Source: Ravibacter sp964559125
GTDB taxonomy: Bacteria; Bacteroidota; Bacteroidia; Cytophagales; Spirosomataceae
Reading direction: 5' to 3'
DNA: 64,000 bases
Assembly (NCBI GenBank): GCA_964559125.1
Contig: CAZLGW010000001.1
Location: 1 to 64,000 of the forward strand
Positions 41,978 to 50,491 of the stretch are shown here, piece by piece. The notes below the pieces were generated by a model. That model worked only from the letters and a program-made list of their open reading frames with translations, was not told the origin of the DNA and made no database searches. Position 1 is the first letter of the stretch. Every line of letters starts with the position of its first letter. A program made the translations under genes and the position numbers.

Positions 41978-43453
41978 TTAATAGGCTCTTGCAAAAACAG
42001 CCCGGCGTGTAGAAGGTGCCCCGCTGTAAATGCAGGTACCTGCCTCTTCTTCAGAATCGAGGGGAATGCAGCGTATCGTTGCTTTGGTCTCTTCCTTGAT
42101 CTTTTCTTCGGTTTCGCTGGTACCGTCCCAATGGGCAAGGATAAATCCTCCTTTGTTTTCCAGGATATCCTTGAAATCGTCGTAATTGTCTACCGTATGG
42201 GTGTTGGATTGCCGGAAAGTAAGAGCCCTGTTAAAAAGATTCTGCTGGATTTCCCTGAGAAGGTCAGCGACGTGATCTGCTATTCCTTCCAAAGCACGGG
42301 TCTCCTTTGTCTGAGTATCCCTGCGGGCGATTTCAATGGTCCCGTTTTCAATATCCCTCATACCCAGACCCAACCTTACCGGAACCCCCTGTAATTCGTA
42401 TTCTGCAAACTTCCAACCGGGTTTGTTGGCATCGCTATTGTCATATTTTACACGAATCCCCTGGGAGCGAAGCTCTTTTATTAACGAATCGACGGTACTG
42501 TCAATTGTTCCGAGTTGCTCCTCATTTTTGAAAATGGGTATAATAACCACCTGAACAGGAGCAAGTTTCGGAGGGAGAACAAGTCCCTGGTCATCTGAAT
42601 GGCCCATGATCAATGCGCCCATCAGCCTGGTGCTCACACCCCAGGAAGTACCCCAGACATGCTCCAGTTTACCCTCTTTGCTCTGAAAAGTTACCTCAAA
42701 TGCCTTTGCAAAATTTTGCCCGAGAAAATGGGATGTCCCAGCCTGAAGGGCTTTGCCATCCTGCATAAGCGCTTCGATACAATAGGTTTCGATAGCGCCT
42801 GCAAATCTCTCATTGGGTGTTTTGACGCCTTTCAGCACCGGAAGGGCCATCCATTCTTCAGCGAAACTGGCATAAACCTGCAGCATCTGCTCCGCTTCAG
42901 CAACTGCTTCTTCAGGCGTAGCATGGGCGGTGTGCCCTTCCTGCCAGAGAAATTCAGCAGTACGGAGGAAAAGCCTCGTTCTCATCTCCCATCTTACTAC
43001 GTTGGCCCACTGGTTAATAAGGAGCGGCAGGTCACGGTAAGACTGGATCCAGTTCTTGTAAGTGCTCCAGATCACCGTTTCGGATGTGGGCCTTACGATA
43101 AGCTCTTCTTCCAGTTTAGCGTCGGGATCTACTATGACGCCACTTCCGTCAGAGGCATTTTTCAGGCGATAGTGCGTCACTACAGCGCATTCTTTCGCAA
43201 ATCCTTCTACATGACTGGCTTCTTTGCTGAGATAAGATTTAGGAATAAAAAGCGGGAAATATGCATTTGTATGCCCTGTTTCCTTAAACATGTCGTCGAG
43301 TGCCCTTTGCATATTTTCCCATATGGTATATCCGTAGGGTTTGATAACCATACACCCCCTGACGGCCGAATTCTCCGCCAGATTGGCACGCTTTACCAAT
43401 TCATTATACCAGTCAGAGTAGTTTTCACTGCGTGTAGGCAATGCTTTGCTCAT
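41978..43453 (-). CDS. proS: Prolyl-tRNA synthetase, type 3 (archaeal/eukaryotic form)
   Basis: A 491-residue class II synthetase that charges tRNA-Pro. It opens SENYSDWYNELVKRANLAEN and has class II motifs in GCMVIKPYGYTIWENMQRAL, VIWSTYKNWIQSYRDLPLLI, WEMRTRLFLRTAEFLWQEGH and GWVSTRLMGALIMGHSDDQG-type text. The anticodon domain is followed by a C-terminal zinc-related domain ending in the tyrosine (AVFARAY), the mark of the type 3 form. It lacks the editing insertion of the usual bacterial type, as expected in Bacteroidota. Its 5' leader carries a hairpin and a -7 box shared back-to-back with the divergent lipoprotein gene. Confidence 0.97.
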   Translation of the reverse strand: MSKALPTRSENYSDWYNELVKRANLAENSAVRGCMVIKPYGYTIWENMQRALDDMFKETGHTNAYFPLFIPKSYLSKEASHVEGFAKECAVVTHYRLKNASDGSGVIVDPDAKLEEELIVRPTSETVIWSTYKNWIQSYRDLPLLINQWANVVRWEMRTRLFLRTAEFLWQEGHTAHATPEEAVAEAEQMLQVYASFAEEWMALPVLKGVKTPNERFAGAIETYCIEALMQDGKALQAGTSHFLGQNFAKAFEVTFQSKEGKLEHVWGTSWGVSTRLMGALIMGHSDDQGLVLPPKLAPVQVVIIPIFKNEEQLGTIDSTVDSLIKELRSQGIRVKYDNSDANKPGWKFAEYELQGVPVRLGLGMRDIENGTIEIARRDTQTKETRALEGIADHVADLLREIQQNLFNRALTFRQSNTHTVDNYDDFKDILENKGGFILAHWDGTSETEEKIKEETKATIRCIPLDSEEEAGTCIYSGAPSTRRAVFARAY

Positions 43454-43488
43454 TGTATGCTGCTTGTAATTTTGATGATAGAAAAGTG

Positions 43489-43519
43489 AAAAAAGCCCCC
43501 GGTCCCGTCAACAACGGGA
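43489..43519 (-). promoter_or_regulatory. proS leader hairpin with G-rich and T-rich tail
   Basis: On the minus strand TCCCGT-TGTTG-ACGGGA (43519-43503) is followed by CCGGGGGCTTTTTT, 36 nt before the proS ATG. The T-run does not directly follow the stem, so it is an imperfect terminator shape. A matching CCGGGGCTTTTTT occurs in the divergent gene's leader at 43710-43722. Confidence 0.4.
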
Positions 43520-43530
43520 AGAGAAGGTTG

Positions 43531-43538
43531 CAAAGATA
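43531..43538 (-). promoter_or_regulatory. -7 box of proS (TATCTTTG)
   Basis: An exact TAnnTTTG on the minus strand, 78 nt before the proS ATG. No clear TTTG is seen 20 nt upstream. The 300-bp gap 43454-43753 holds this box, an opposite-strand box 12 bp away, the leader hairpin, and no gene. Confidence 0.5.
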
Positions 43539-43549
43539 GTTTTTTATGT

Positions 43550-43557
43550 TATATTTG
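43550..43557 (+). promoter_or_regulatory. -7 box reading towards the lipoprotein gene (TATATTTG)
   Basis: An exact TAnnTTTG on the plus strand, back to back with the proS box. If it serves the gene at 43754 the leader would be about 190 nt, long for this genome, and includes CCCGG-TTT-CCGGG near 43601 and CCGGGGCTTTTTT at 43710. Confidence 0.4.
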
Positions 43558-43753
43558 TAGGAAGTATTCCGAAAGACAAACCTGGCGGATTCCCGACACC
43601 CGGTTTCCGGGAAGGATTTAAAATAAAGTCAGTGCTTTTTTAAACCTTTAGGAGCTTTCAGGAGTCTAAACAGTATAGCTTACAGATTAAAAGTAATACA
43701 TACTTTGATCCGGGGCTTTTTTACAGGGTATTCATAATAAACAGATAAGTGCC

Positions 43754-45025
43754 ATGACAATGAGATCTTTAAAATACCTTTCGGTTGCCATGCTGTTTGC
43801 TGTAAGTAGCTGTACTTATAATCAATATAGTATGACAGGCGGAGGTTACGATGATTTGTACGGGGGCAGGTATGACGAATCGCCCGTCGTGGCAGGTAAC
43901 CGCTCCGCCCGCCCGGCTGATTACGGTACCAATCCTGATTACCAGGGAGGTAGTGAAGTAGCCGAGGGTACAGATCAGTATTACGATGAGAATTATATCA
44001 CTGCCCGTAATATCCAGCGTAACGTATCCAATCAGGTAGGTTATAACTCCGGTTTTGCCGATGGATATTTTGCGGGGAGAAACGCCGGTTTCTACAATAA
44101 CTTTTATGGCGGGATGTTTCCGTCATGGGGATATCCCGGGTTCAATATGGGATTCCGGATGGGAATGGGCAGCATGATCAGCCTGGGCTACAGCCCGTTC
44201 GGATGGAACAGGTGGAACCGGTGGGGAAGCTTCTATGATCCTTATTGGGGTTCAATGGCTTGGGGCGATCCTTTTATGTACGGAGGGTTTGGTTCTCCTT
44301 ACTATGGAGGTTTTGGGTATCCGTATTACGGTGGAATGGGCATGATGGGGTACGGAATGTACGGATACAATCCGTATCGCTGGACTAACTACTATCCGGT
44401 CGTCATTAATAATAACTATGGTGAGGGCGTGGGAACCCGTAATTACGGACCACGGACCAGCGGCAGCGCCGTCTCCCGGACCGCTGCATCCGCATCCCGC
44501 AGGGAGCCGGCTACAACGCCGGTAGCCCGTTCAGGTGCGCGTACCAGCAGCAGCCGGAACAATGTTGCATCCAATGAAGGGTACTACACAAGGCCCCGGT
44601 CGGCTATATCAGGTTCGAACCGTGAAGCAGTAGGGAACAGCAGCAGCAGAGTTTCGGGAGCCAGGGGGGCAACTTCTTCTTCGGGCAACTACTACTACGC
44701 TAATCCTAATTCTAACAGGAGTAGTTACGACGGCACAAGTAACGCCCGTACAAGGAGTAATTCTACCTATCGGGCTTCAGAAAGCGGACGTTCTTCTTCA
44801 GGGTATTACAGTGCGCCTTCAAGAAGTAACAACTCCTATTCTACTCCGTCAAGAAATTACAGCGCTCCTTCATCAACACCGTCGAGAAGCTATAGCGCAC
44901 CATCGACTCCGTCCAGGAGCTATAGCGCTCCTTCTGCAGCGCCTTCCAGGAGCTACAGCGCACCTTCGTCGTCGGGCGGCGGATCCCGCTCTTCAGGAGG
45001 TGGCGGAGGTCGTGGACCAAGATAA
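43754..45025 (+). CDS. Low-complexity lipoprotein rich in Gly, Tyr, Ser and Arg
   Basis: I do not recognise this 423-residue protein by function. A lipoprotein signal ends VSSC (Cys20). Residues about 90-125 form a GxxDGYxxGRNxGFYNN-like segment. Residues about 125-215 are Gly/Tyr/Trp/Met-rich with repeats such as YYGGFGYPYYGGMGMMGYG. After about 225 it becomes Ser/Arg-rich with several copies of PSRSYSAPS, ending in a Gly-Ser-Arg tail. Such composition suggests a disordered surface or matrix protein that is sticky or self-associating. The base composition of the tail is shaped by the repeats, so transfer cannot be judged. A strong hairpin follows it. Confidence 0.8.
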   Translation: MTMRSLKYLSVAMLFAVSSCTYNQYSMTGGGYDDLYGGRYDESPVVAGNRSARPADYGTNPDYQGGSEVAEGTDQYYDENYITARNIQRNVSNQVGYNSGFADGYFAGRNAGFYNNFYGGMFPSWGYPGFNMGFRMGMGSMISLGYSPFGWNRWNRWGSFYDPYWGSMAWGDPFMYGGFGSPYYGGFGYPYYGGMGMMGYGMYGYNPYRWTNYYPVVINNNYGEGVGTRNYGPRTSGSAVSRTAASASRREPATTPVARSGARTSSSRNNVASNEGYYTRPRSAISGSNREAVGNSSSRVSGARGATSSSGNYYYANPNSNRSSYDGTSNARTRSNSTYRASESGRSSSGYYSAPSRSNNSYSTPSRNYSAPSSTPSRSYSAPSTPSRSYSAPSAAPSRSYSAPSSSGGGSRSSGGGGGRGPR

Positions 45026-45050
45026 AATTTTGAATTCTGTTTCGAGCTTA

Positions 45051-45089
45051 GAATTACCCTTCAAAAAGTCATATTTTGAGGGGTAATTC
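45051..45089 (+). terminator. Hairpin after the low-complexity lipoprotein gene
   Basis: GAATTACCC plus TCAAAA on one arm pairs with TTTTGA plus GGGTAATTC on the other, with one G-T pair between, a 16-bp stem and 7-nt loop, 25 bp after the stop codon. The T-run after it is weak. Confidence 0.6.
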
Positions 45090-45139
45090 GTTTATAAGTA
45101 TGAACAGTAGGTTTAAGAATCTCTAGCGACAGGAATCAG

Positions 45140-46636
45140 ATGTTTAGAAAGCAGATCATCAGTTTTATTTTGTGCGTGATAGCGGCAGGCGGTCCGGCTT
45201 TTGTCTACGCTCAGTACCAGGACAATGCGTTAAGGTTTTCAGAAATAAATGTAAATGGTACTGCCAGGTTCCAGGGGTTGGGCGGCGGACATGCCGCATT
45301 GGGTGGCGACGCCTCTGCTATGATGGCCAATCCTGCCGGTCTTGGATTTTATACCAGATCGGAGATTACGATAACACCTGGATTTGAAACGAATAAGTCC
45401 GACAGCAGGTTTCTTTCAACTGCAGTCGATGAGTCCAAAAACGGCTTTTTTGTCGGAAATGCCTCGCTGGTTATCGCTAACCGGAATGAGGGGCTTCGCC
45501 AGTCCAGGTGGAGGGGGACCGCAATGGGAGTTTCGTACAATCGTCAGCAGACGTTTAACAGGAGCTACGGATATAACGGAACCTCCACAAACAGGAGGTT
45601 TATCGATAATATCGTAGACAGGGCCAATACCTTTACTGACGAGGAGCTTAAACAGGGGTACAGGGAAGATCCGTCGACAAACGAGGTCTACCTGGATTAC
45701 CTCGAAGGAGTGTACTATCAGTTATATGCTTTCGATCCGGAAAATGATCAGCCCAATGCAGCATTCTTACCGGTAGAAACCGGGCCGGTGGTGCCCTCCG
45801 GCTATGTGGATTATACAGGCAGTCATTCACAATGGACCTTTTCGTATGCGGGTAACTATGACAACAAGCTGTATATAGGCGGAGCGATCGGTTTTAACCG
45901 GATCTCCCACAGCACAAACCGGGTTATAGATGAAAGATATACTTCCGGACAGGTATTCAGGAGTACGCGATATGAAGAGTGGGCCGACATGTCGGGAAAT
46001 GGCTTTAACCTGACCCTGGGTGCTATATACAAGGTTACACCTGATGTTCAGTTGGGGCTGAATATGGCGACTCCCACCTTTATGCGGCTGAGAAGGTCGT
46101 TATACGAGAGGGCGTCTGTAGAGCTGGTTACTCCGGATGACCTTCCCACAGCCGGCCGGACAAATCCGTGGGATTTTGACTATTCGCAGATAGGGCCTTT
46201 CAGGGCTTCCCTGGGCGGTACGTGGTTTCTTCCCGGACAGTTCGGGTTTGTTACTGCCTCCGCCGATTTCGTGGGATACAAAGGAATGAACATACGTCAT
46301 AATCGCGAGCAGGATGGCGAATGGAACAATCTCGACGGCTGGTTCAGGAATGTCGTGAATCCCAAATTAGGTGTTGAGCTTCGTTTTCAGACGTTTAGGG
46401 CCAGGGCCGGGATAGCTTATTTTATGGATCCGTATGAATCGAAGCTGATCGATATGGTCGAAGATCGTATAAGCTATTCAGGAGGACTCGGATACAGGGG
46501 AAAGAGATTTTTTGCGGATGCCTCGTTAGTATACGGATCTCAGAGGTCTGCTTACCAGTTGTTTGACCAGTCAGATACGGGAAGGGTTACATTTAACGAT
46601 CTTTCAGGCCTGCTGACATTGGGCTTTAATTTTTAA
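45140..46636 (+). CDS. OmpP1/FadL family outer-membrane protein
   Basis: A 498-residue beta-barrel protein. The signal peptide (IISFILCVIAAGGPAFVYAQ) is followed by ALRFSEINVNGTARFQGLGG and GDASAMMANPAGLGFYTRSE, the NPAGLG turn being the mark of the FadL group. The rest alternates short aromatic strands and ends LSGLLTLGFNF, a typical barrel C-terminus. FadL-type proteins let hydrophobic molecules pass the outer membrane sideways; in Bacteroidota the ligand is usually unknown and such proteins are also annotated as hemin receptors without proof. The next gene follows after 10 bp. Confidence 0.85.
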   Translation: MFRKQIISFILCVIAAGGPAFVYAQYQDNALRFSEINVNGTARFQGLGGGHAALGGDASAMMANPAGLGFYTRSEITITPGFETNKSDSRFLSTAVDESKNGFFVGNASLVIANRNEGLRQSRWRGTAMGVSYNRQQTFNRSYGYNGTSTNRRFIDNIVDRANTFTDEELKQGYREDPSTNEVYLDYLEGVYYQLYAFDPENDQPNAAFLPVETGPVVPSGYVDYTGSHSQWTFSYAGNYDNKLYIGGAIGFNRISHSTNRVIDERYTSGQVFRSTRYEEWADMSGNGFNLTLGAIYKVTPDVQLGLNMATPTFMRLRRSLYERASVELVTPDDLPTAGRTNPWDFDYSQIGPFRASLGGTWFLPGQFGFVTASADFVGYKGMNIRHNREQDGEWNNLDGWFRNVVNPKLGVELRFQTFRARAGIAYFMDPYESKLIDMVEDRISYSGGLGYRGKRFFADASLVYGSQRSAYQLFDQSDTGRVTFNDLSGLLTLGFNF

Positions 46637-46646
46637 CTATCGGGTG

Positions 46647-47330
46647 ATGAAGGCGCTCATCGTTTGCACCAGCACGGATATTTTTCCGGTAAAAGGTACC
46701 AAAACAGGATTCTGGTTTGGTGAGCTGGCCCATTTTTACGATGTAATGGCGAAGAAGCGGATTGAGATGGACATTGCGAGTCCGCGCGGCGGCGAAGCCC
46801 CGGTCGACCCGAGAAGCCTGGATTCTAAAGATGAGCTGGTCAGGCGATACCTGCAGGATGAAGAGTTTAATGGCCGGATTAAAAATACACTGGCGTTGAA
46901 TGTTATCGATCCTTCTGAGTACAGGATTGTTTACCTGGTTGGTGGACATGGCGCCATGTGGGACTTCCCGGACAACGAACGCCTGCAACAGATTGTCGCT
47001 GCGATTTATCAGCAATACGGGACGGTAACAGCTGTGGCTCACGGAGTGAGCGGCCTGCTCAATATCAGATTGGCCGACGACGACTCCTGGTTTGTAAGGG
47101 ACCGGTACCTGACGGGTTTTTCGAACATGGAAGAAAAGCTCGCCAGCTTTTCGAGCGAGACTCCTTTTTACCTCGAGGATAAGCTGGTAGAAAGAGGAGC
47201 CAATTTTACAAAGACAATGATCCCCTTTACGGAGCACATAGAAATGGATGAAAGGGTTATTACAGGCCAGAATCCGAATTCAGCCCGGAAAGTGGCACAG
47301 AAGTTGATAGAAGAGCTTTGGGAAAAGTAA
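46647..47330 (+). CDS. DJ-1/PfpI family protein lacking the nucleophile cysteine
   Basis: A 227-residue Hsp31-like member of the type 1 glutamine amidotransferase-like group. Family segments are GFWFGELAHFYDVMAKKRIE, MDIASPRGGEAPVDP, VYLVGGHGAMWDFPDN and a late NPNSARKVAQKLIEEL. The elbow that should read A-x-C-H-G is TAVAHGVSGLL: Ala131 (GCT) takes the place of the catalytic Cys, while His132 stays. Glyoxalase, deglycase or peptidase activity by the usual route is therefore unlikely, and a binding or chaperone role is more probable. I start at ATG 46647; a GTG one codon earlier is also possible. The gene ends 3 bp from the convergent rfbC. Confidence 0.85.
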   Translation: MKALIVCTSTDIFPVKGTKTGFWFGELAHFYDVMAKKRIEMDIASPRGGEAPVDPRSLDSKDELVRRYLQDEEFNGRIKNTLALNVIDPSEYRIVYLVGGHGAMWDFPDNERLQQIVAAIYQQYGTVTAVAHGVSGLLNIRLADDDSWFVRDRYLTGFSNMEEKLASFSSETPFYLEDKLVERGANFTKTMIPFTEHIEMDERVITGQNPNSARKVAQKLIEELWEK

Positions 47331-47333
47331 ATC

Positions 47334-47888
47334 CTATCCTATCGATTTAGCCGCGAAGTACTCCCTGAAAGTCGGTAAAACCTGGTCCTTTTCAGATACG
47401 ATCGGGTTCGAAACTCCCCATTCTATCCCAAGCTGAGGGTCGTTCCAAAGGATTCCTCCTTCGGAAGCTTTGTCATATACATTAGTGCATTTGTAGGTAA
47501 AGATGGAATCTTCCAGCGCAACGAAGCCGTGGGCAAACCCTTCCGGGATATAAGCCATATTATGACGCCGGCCGTCCAGTTCAAATATCTCATATTTCCC
47601 GAAAGTCGGCGATTCGGGGCGGATATCTACTGCGACGTCCAGGACGCAGCCTTTTACTACTCTCACAAGTTTACCCTGAGCGAAGGGATCGTTCTGAAAA
47701 TGCAGGCCTCTCAGCACTCCCTTATGGGAAAATGACTGGTTGTCCTGAACAAAATTGGTGGGAAGTCCCAGCGCCTGGAACGTGTTGACATTGTACGATT
47801 CAAAAAAAAGGCCTCGTTCGTCCTCGAAAAATTTCGGAAAAATCTCTATCAGCCCTTCAATTGACGTCTTACGGATTTCAACCTGCAT
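47334..47888 (-). CDS. rfbC: dTDP-4-dehydrorhamnose 3,5-epimerase
   Basis: A 184-residue cupin enzyme of dTDP-L-rhamnose synthesis. RGLHFQ gives the catalytic base His63, with Lys73 near (AQGKLVRVVKG). Further marks are DERGLFFESYN, VQDNQSFSHKGVLRGL, AYIPEGFAHGFVALED and YDKASEGGILWNDPQLGIEW. The protein epimerises at C3 and C5 to feed O-antigen or exopolysaccharide. rfbA, B and D are not adjacent in this window. Gene and neighbour meet tail to tail with 3 bp between stops, so terminators must lie inside the coding ends or be shared. Confidence 0.96.
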   Translation of the reverse strand: MQVEIRKTSIEGLIEIFPKFFEDERGLFFESYNVNTFQALGLPTNFVQDNQSFSHKGVLRGLHFQNDPFAQGKLVRVVKGCVLDVAVDIRPESPTFGKYEIFELDGRRHNMAYIPEGFAHGFVALEDSIFTYKCTNVYDKASEGGILWNDPQLGIEWGVSNPIVSEKDQVLPTFREYFAAKSIG

Positions 47889-47935
47889 GTTACGATCTTA
47901 AGGTGAGTAATGTGAGCGGGATTATTATTCAACGG

Positions 47936-47943
47936 CAAATTTA
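47936..47943 (-). promoter_or_regulatory. -7 box of rfbC (TAAATTTG)
   Basis: An exact TAnnTTTG on the minus strand, 48 nt upstream of the rfbC ATG. No TTTG at the proper distance was found, so it rests on one box. It also lies in the gap shared with the divergent pyrF. Confidence 0.45.
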
Positions 47944-47991
47944 TGAATCTATTGAAAGTGGTTGTAATTTCGCCGGCATATTTAATTGAGA

Positions 47992-48816
47992 ATGAATAAA
48001 CAGGAGCTTTTTGAGCTGATTACCAGGAAAAAATCTTATCTGTGCGTAGGATTGGATACCGATATTACCCTGATACCGGAATTTTTCAGGAAGTATGAGG
48101 ACCCGGTTTTTGAATTTAACAGGCAGATCATTGATGCTACGGCCGAATATTGTGTGGCCTACAAGCCTAATATAGCGTTTTACGAGGCTTTGGGCAGCAG
48201 GGGATGGGAGAGCCTGCAAAAGACACTCGATTATATTCCGGAAGGACATTTTACGATTGCCGATGCCAAGCGTGGAGATATAGGAAATACGTCAGGATTA
48301 TATGCGCGGGCCTTTTTTGACCCGTCGGCATCGGGCCTTAGCTTTGATGCCGTTACGGTAGCGCCTTATATGGGTTATGATTCTGTGAGCCCGTTTCTGA
48401 GTTACCGGGATAAATGGACCATTCTGCTCGCGCTGACGTCTAACCCGGGAAGTAATGATTTCCAGAGACTTGACACCGGCGAGGGGAAAGTTTATGAGAA
48501 TGTATTGAAGACTTCTCTGGGCTGGGAGGGAGCCGACCGCCTGATGTATGTCGTGGGGGCCACACAGGCAAAAGACCTGGCTGAAATAAGAAAGATCGTA
48601 CCCGATCATTTTTTACTGGTGCCGGGTGTAGGTGCCCAGGGCGGTAGCCTGGAGGAGGTTTCCAGGCTGGGAATGAACAGCTCGGTCGGATTGCTGGTTA
48701 ATTCATCCAGGGGGATTATCTATGCGGGGAAAGGGAGTGATTTTGCCCTTCGTGCCGAAGAGGAAGCCAGGAAAATACAATCGCAGATGTCCGGGTTCCT
48801 GGACAGGTATCTCTAA
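47992..48816 (+). CDS. pyrF: Orotidine 5'-phosphate decarboxylase, type 2
   Basis: A 274-residue enzyme that makes UMP from OMP in the cytoplasm. CVGLDTDITLIPEFF opens it, and the type 2 catalytic motif is Asp91-Ala-Lys93-Arg (DAKRGDIGNTS). Further marks are YKPNIAFYEALGSRGWESLQ, VTVAPYMGYDSVSPFL and LLVPGVGAQGGSLEEV. I use the ATG at 47992; a TTG two codons earlier is in frame but unlikely. The following lysA starts after 19 bp. Confidence 0.97.
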   Translation: MNKQELFELITRKKSYLCVGLDTDITLIPEFFRKYEDPVFEFNRQIIDATAEYCVAYKPNIAFYEALGSRGWESLQKTLDYIPEGHFTIADAKRGDIGNTSGLYARAFFDPSASGLSFDAVTVAPYMGYDSVSPFLSYRDKWTILLALTSNPGSNDFQRLDTGEGKVYENVLKTSLGWEGADRLMYVVGATQAKDLAEIRKIVPDHFLLVPGVGAQGGSLEEVSRLGMNSSVGLLVNSSRGIIYAGKGSDFALRAEEEARKIQSQMSGFLDRYL

Positions 48817-48835
48817 AGGTCTTTAAAACATTTAT

Positions 48836-50062
48836 ATGTCTGGTTTTGATAATATTTCTTCGGTGCAGGGAGTGGATTTGATTGAATTGACGGAAAAGTA
48901 CGGAACACCTTTATATGTATATGACGGCGAGGTGATACGCCGGCAGGTCGCAACGCTGAAAGAGGTTTTTGGAAATGTGGATCTGAAGATCAAGTTTGCG
49001 TGCAAGGCCAATACAAACCTGGCTCTGCTACGCCTGATGAGAGAGCTTGGCGTCGGCCTGGATGTTGTTTCCCTGCAGGAATTCAGGCTGGCTGAGTACG
49101 CGGGTTATACCGCCACAGAAGTCACTTATACTCCGAGCGGCACAGATTTTACGGAGATATTGGAAGCAATAGAAGCGGGTTTGACACTCAACGTCGACAG
49201 TCTCCCGTTGCTTGCCTGGTTTGGAGAGCGATTCGGGGGAAGCAAGCCTTGTATGATCCGCCTGAAACCCAATGTAGCAGCCGGTGGAAATGCGAAGATC
49301 ATGACCGCGCATGCCGATTCAAAGTTTGGGATTTCGGTATTGCTTCTCGATCAGATCCTGGATGTGGTTAGTAGATACGGCATCAGGATAGCAGGGCTTC
49401 ACCAGCATACCGGCTCGGATATCAAGGACGCCGAACCGTTTCTGAAGGTAGCTGAAGTGGTTTTCGAAGCTGCCCGCCGGTTTCCTGACCTGGAAGTGAT
49501 CGACCTCGGAGGGGGATTTAAGGTAAGCTATAAGCCCGATGATGCGGTGACTGACATGGCCTCGCTTGGAAAAAGGATTTCCGATTATTTTAACGGGTTT
49601 TGCAGGGAGTACGGAAGAAAGCTGACGTTATGGGTGGAGCCGGGGAAATTCCTGGTGAGTGAATGTGGCGTTTTGCTGGTTAAAACTACGGTGGTAAAAG
49701 AAGACCCCGCGAGGACTTTTGCTCATGTAGACTCGGGTCTGAACCACCTGATCAGACCCATGATGTACGGAGCCTATCATCATATCCAGAATTTAAGCAA
49801 CCCTGCCGGAGAGCTGAAAAACTACAATGTAGTAGGTTATATATGCGAGACCGATAATTTTGCCGAGGACCGCGAACTTCCGGAAATACGCCAGGGAGAT
49901 ATCCTGGCTTTACGTAATGCCGGGGCATACGGCTATTCGATGAGCTCCAACTATAATGCAAGATTCAGACCGGCCGAAGTGCTGGTCGACAATGGCGAGA
50001 CGAGACTGGTGCGCAGAAGAGAGAATCTCGATGATCTGCTCGCGACGCAAGTGGGTTTATGA
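48836..50062 (+). CDS. lysA: Diaminopimelate decarboxylase
   Basis: A 408-residue fold-III PLP enzyme for the last step of lysine synthesis. PLP attaches to Lys57 in IKFACKANTNLALL. Other marks are GLHQHTGSDIKDAEPFLKVA, VIDLGGGFKVSYKPDD, WVEPGKFLVSECGVLLVKTT, the dimer-site ICETDNFAEDRELP and NAGAYGYSMSSNYNARFRPA. The product-binding GxG and C-terminal tyrosine sites are present. It follows pyrF by 19 bp, so uridylate and lysine synthesis genes share a transcript without a known link in pathway. Confidence 0.96.
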   Translation: MSGFDNISSVQGVDLIELTEKYGTPLYVYDGEVIRRQVATLKEVFGNVDLKIKFACKANTNLALLRLMRELGVGLDVVSLQEFRLAEYAGYTATEVTYTPSGTDFTEILEAIEAGLTLNVDSLPLLAWFGERFGGSKPCMIRLKPNVAAGGNAKIMTAHADSKFGISVLLLDQILDVVSRYGIRIAGLHQHTGSDIKDAEPFLKVAEVVFEAARRFPDLEVIDLGGGFKVSYKPDDAVTDMASLGKRISDYFNGFCREYGRKLTLWVEPGKFLVSECGVLLVKTTVVKEDPARTFAHVDSGLNHLIRPMMYGAYHHIQNLSNPAGELKNYNVVGYICETDNFAEDRELPEIRQGDILALRNAGAYGYSMSSNYNARFRPAEVLVDNGETRLVRRRENLDDLLATQVGL

Positions 50063-50087
50063 GGACACATTAACACATCAATTACAA

Positions 50088-50468
50088 ATGAAATTCTTTA
50101 TTCAGGCCGGGGCGCTATTTGGAGCGCTGGCAGTTACTTTAGGGGCTTTCGGAGCCCATGCTTTAAAGGCTTCCCTGGAAGCAGCCAACAGGATGGACAC
50201 ATTTGAAACCGCTGTCAAGTACCAGTTTTATCATGCGCTGGCCCTTGTTCTCGTAGGGTTTATGCTGAGAGGACAGGAGGCAGAAGCAGGTAAATGGCTT
50301 GGCTGGGCAGGGTATTCGTTTATAGGCGGCATCCTGATTTTCTCCGGGTCGCTGTATGCAATCTGTTTTACCGGTATAACCAAGTTCGGAGCGACCGCAC
50401 CTATCGGCGGGCTGCTGATGATCGTGGGTTGGATATTGCTGTTGTTTGCTGCCGGGAAACTGGTGTAA
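50088..50468 (+). CDS. DUF423 family membrane protein
   Basis: A 126-residue inner-membrane protein of the DUF423/YgdD group. It has four hydrophobic helices: KFFIQAGALFGALAVTLGAF; YHALALVLVGFML; GWAGYSFIGGILIFSGSLYA; and APIGGLLMIVGWILLLFAAG. The conserved GAFGAHAL and TAVKYQFYHALAL are clear. No role is proven for the family. I start at the ATG at 50088, 25 bp after lysA; in-frame codons before it overlap lysA and do not look like the family. Confidence 0.88.
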   Translation: MKFFIQAGALFGALAVTLGAFGAHALKASLEAANRMDTFETAVKYQFYHALALVLVGFMLRGQEAEAGKWLGWAGYSFIGGILIFSGSLYAICFTGITKFGATAPIGGLLMIVGWILLLFAAGKLV

Positions 50469-50491
50469 GAGTAGCTACAAAAGCAGATATC

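Noticed and set aside
44620..44640. GGTTCGAACC-like sequence resembling a tRNA T-arm
   Set aside because: It lies inside the lipoprotein reading frame and has no acceptor or anticodon stems around it. No tRNA was found elsewhere by eye.
44780..45000. Tandem repeats in the lipoprotein gene tail as a possible CRISPR-like or minisatellite array
   Set aside because: The units are in frame, imperfect and code for PSRSYSAPS repeats, so they are protein repeats. No array with spacers exists in the window.
49956..50087. Upstream extension of the DUF423 gene inside lysA
   Set aside because: The frame is open only because of lysA coding bias; the family begins at the ATG at 50088.
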